Shown: positions 62,029-64,000 of the stretch, one piece after another
Position numbering within the stretch: position 1 is the first letter of the stretch
How the letters are laid out: each line of letters starts with the position of its first letter
DNA from: Cacajao melanocephalus
Lineage: Eukaryota > Chordata > Mammalia > Primates > Pitheciidae
DNA: 64,000 nucleotides
NCBI GenBank assembly: GCA_963573385.1
Contig: CAUYLG010008977.1
Location: 1 to 64,000 of the forward strand
Direction of reading: 5' to 3'
Notes under the pieces: model-generated
Database searches by the model: none
Told to the model about the DNA's origin: nothing
What the model saw: the letters and a program-made list of their open reading frames with translations, nothing else
Translations under genes and position numbers: made by a program

Positions 62029-62680
62029 CTGCAATCCAAAACCAACAGATTAATGTTTGGTAACTGCTCTGCTTGTTTTCCTTTTGTTACTTTGCCATTT
62101 TTTTGTTGGTGTGCTTCTCAGAATGTGTCTGAAAACTTAACTATGAGGAGAAAACTGGTGTGATAATTCAGCAGAATTCCTATGACCATACTCCTACCTA
62201 GTGGCTATCCAGCTTTTATTTGATCATATCCAGGGGTGGAAAACTCACCACCTAAAGCAAAGCAGCTTCTGTCATCTTTGACACCTCTGATTAATCTGAA
62301 GTCCATATGTATATCAGAGTTCTACCCCCATGTATAGGTTTACTCTTTGATGCCTTACAAAACATCAATCTTCCATGAGACAGCTCTCTTCCCTGGGTTA
62401 AAGATCCCCAGGTCCTTATATCATTTCTACATGCTATGGCCTAGAGCCTCCTCCCCATCCTTGTGAACTCATTTTAATTAACTTATATCCCAGGAGGAAG
62501 GTATCCAAAACTGAACACAGAACATTGCATGGAGTGATATAGGACTATCACTCCCTTGTCTTAGATACGATGCTTCCATTAATGTTGCCTAATATGGCAT
62601 GACATCCTTTGGTAGCCACAATGCATTGCTGCGTCTACTAAAACTCCTAAATTGTTTTATTACCTTATATGTATAAAATA
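62029..62680 (-). other. SLC24A1 intron, no repeat recognised
   Basis: Unique sequence upstream of the acidic-loop exon. Nothing recognised. Confidence 0.5.
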
Positions 62681-62684
62681 AGGA

Positions 62685-62935
62685 TGATAATACCTATTTA
62701 TTGAGAGTTTTTATATGCCAGGCACCATGGGAAGTAGTTTAATAATAGCTAGCACTTACTGTGTTTTATGAATCAATTAATTCATGATATAGATAGAATT
62801 ATGCCCATCTTACAGATGGAGAAACTAGAGTAAAAGGAATTAAGTAACTTGTCCATGGTCCACGTAGTTTGTAAGTGATGAAGTTGGGATCTGAATATGG
62901 ATGGTCCACCAAACTACCCTGCTTTACCAATACCA
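62685..62935 (-). mobile_element. MIR
   Basis: Antisense MIR words: TATGCCAGGCACCATGGGAA, CCCATCTTACAGATGGAGAA, TTAAGTAACTTGTCCATGGT. Confidence 0.85.
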
Positions 62936-62954
62936 GGTAAAGGGCCAAATGGGA

Positions 62955-63452
<498 letters not shown>

Positions 63453-63499
63453 TACCCTAAAAGCCATTGATAGTGGGGTCTGGTCTCAGACATAGATGC

Positions 63500-63605
63500 C
63501 TATGTCTCAACTACTCAGGCAGCTGAGGCAGTAGAATCGCTAGAGCCCAGGAGTTCCAGGCCAGCCTGGGCAATAAAGCGAGACCCCATAACCCCATCAA
63601 AAATG
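63500..63605 (+). mobile_element. Alu fragment
   Basis: CAACTACTCAGGCAGCTGAG to CCTGGGCAATAAAGCGAGAC; old, partial. Confidence 0.8.
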
Positions 63606-63792
63606 TAACAGATAAAATTATAAGCCATTGATTTGGAGTGTCCTCAGGTTAGGCACTCAGCTAAGGTATAGCAACATGCTGGTCCATGCCTTGAGCAAGT
63701 GCCCTGGGCTGTGTGCTCATGGAGTAAACATGTGTCTATAACAAATGTCATATATTGGCAACCCCAAAGGATGTTGAGTGATTCTCAATTGT

Positions 63793-63950
63793 GATGCACA
63801 TTAAGATCACCTGGAGGCTCTTTAAACCATTGATGCCCAAGGACACACACAGATATTCTGATTTAACTGGTTGAGAGTAGGGCCTGGTCATTTTTTTTTA
63901 ACTTCCCCAAATTATTCTAATATGCAACCAGGGTTGAAAACTCCCCAATG
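63793..63950. mobile_element. MER20-like hAT element
   Basis: AGTGATTCTCAATTGTGATG, AGATCACCTGGAGGCTCTTT, ATATTCTGATTTAACTGGTT and ATGCAACCAGGGTTGAAAAC are the words of a non-autonomous hAT-Charlie element with inverted ends. Subfamily tentative. Confidence 0.7.
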
Positions 63951-64000
63951 AAAAAGCCAAATAGTATCTGGTGAGGCCTGTGGTTTGAACTGGGAATGAG

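Overview
The window is nuclear DNA from a primate, human or a close relative. Coding sequence is split into short exons with GT-AG introns. The non-coding DNA is packed with Alu elements (dimeric J-, S- and Y-like copies on both strands), fragmented LINE-1/HAL1-type LINEs, MIRs, and hAT and Tigger DNA transposons. I cannot fix the species from the sequence alone. There is no CpG-rich promoter, no bacterial-type operon and no CRISPR array.

Two protein genes are present, arranged tail to tail, and both are incomplete at their 5' ends. On the + strand, 19 exons from 594 to 50990 encode the C-terminal 1,254 residues and stop codon of DENND4A (c-Myc promoter-binding protein, a DENN-domain Rab GEF). 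All exon phases join without a break. The N-terminal MABP domain and most of the DENN module must lie before position 1. The part seen here holds a linker, a PPR-like helical repeat, a long Ser/acidic low-complexity region (mostly one 1,094-bp exon), a cysteine cluster resembling a zinc ribbon, and a conserved C-terminal region. On the - strand, four exons between 62028 and 58244 encode the last 385 residues of SLC24A1 (NCKX1, the rod photoreceptor Na+/Ca2+,K+ exchanger): the acidic cytoplasmic loop with a 63-residue, almost pure glutamate tract, the second membrane cluster with the alpha-2 exchange repeat, and the C-terminus.

Layout: 1-5160, DENND4A linker and PPR exons, with a near-perfect ~120-bp inverted repeat in the first full intron; 5718-10635, four short exons, three of them phase-symmetric; 15287-16380, the giant exon; 16381-30624, a 14.2-kb intron made largely of an old L1/HAL1 composite plus a 2.5-kb decayed Tigger1 transposon; 30625-42846, ten exons; 42847-50853, an 8-kb intron with two L1 fragments and many Alus; 50854-50990, the last exon and stop; 50991-58243, the convergent 3' interval holding both 3' UTRs; 58244-62028, SLC24A1 exons; 62029-64000, an SLC24A1 intron.

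The two genes do not share an obvious pathway. Their relationship is positional: 7.25 kb separates the two stop codons, so overlap of their 3' UTRs is possible. I found no convincing new biological system. The most unusual observations are the intronic inverted repeat, the glutamate/polypurine tract, and several left-monomer-only Alu insertions with intact target-site duplications.
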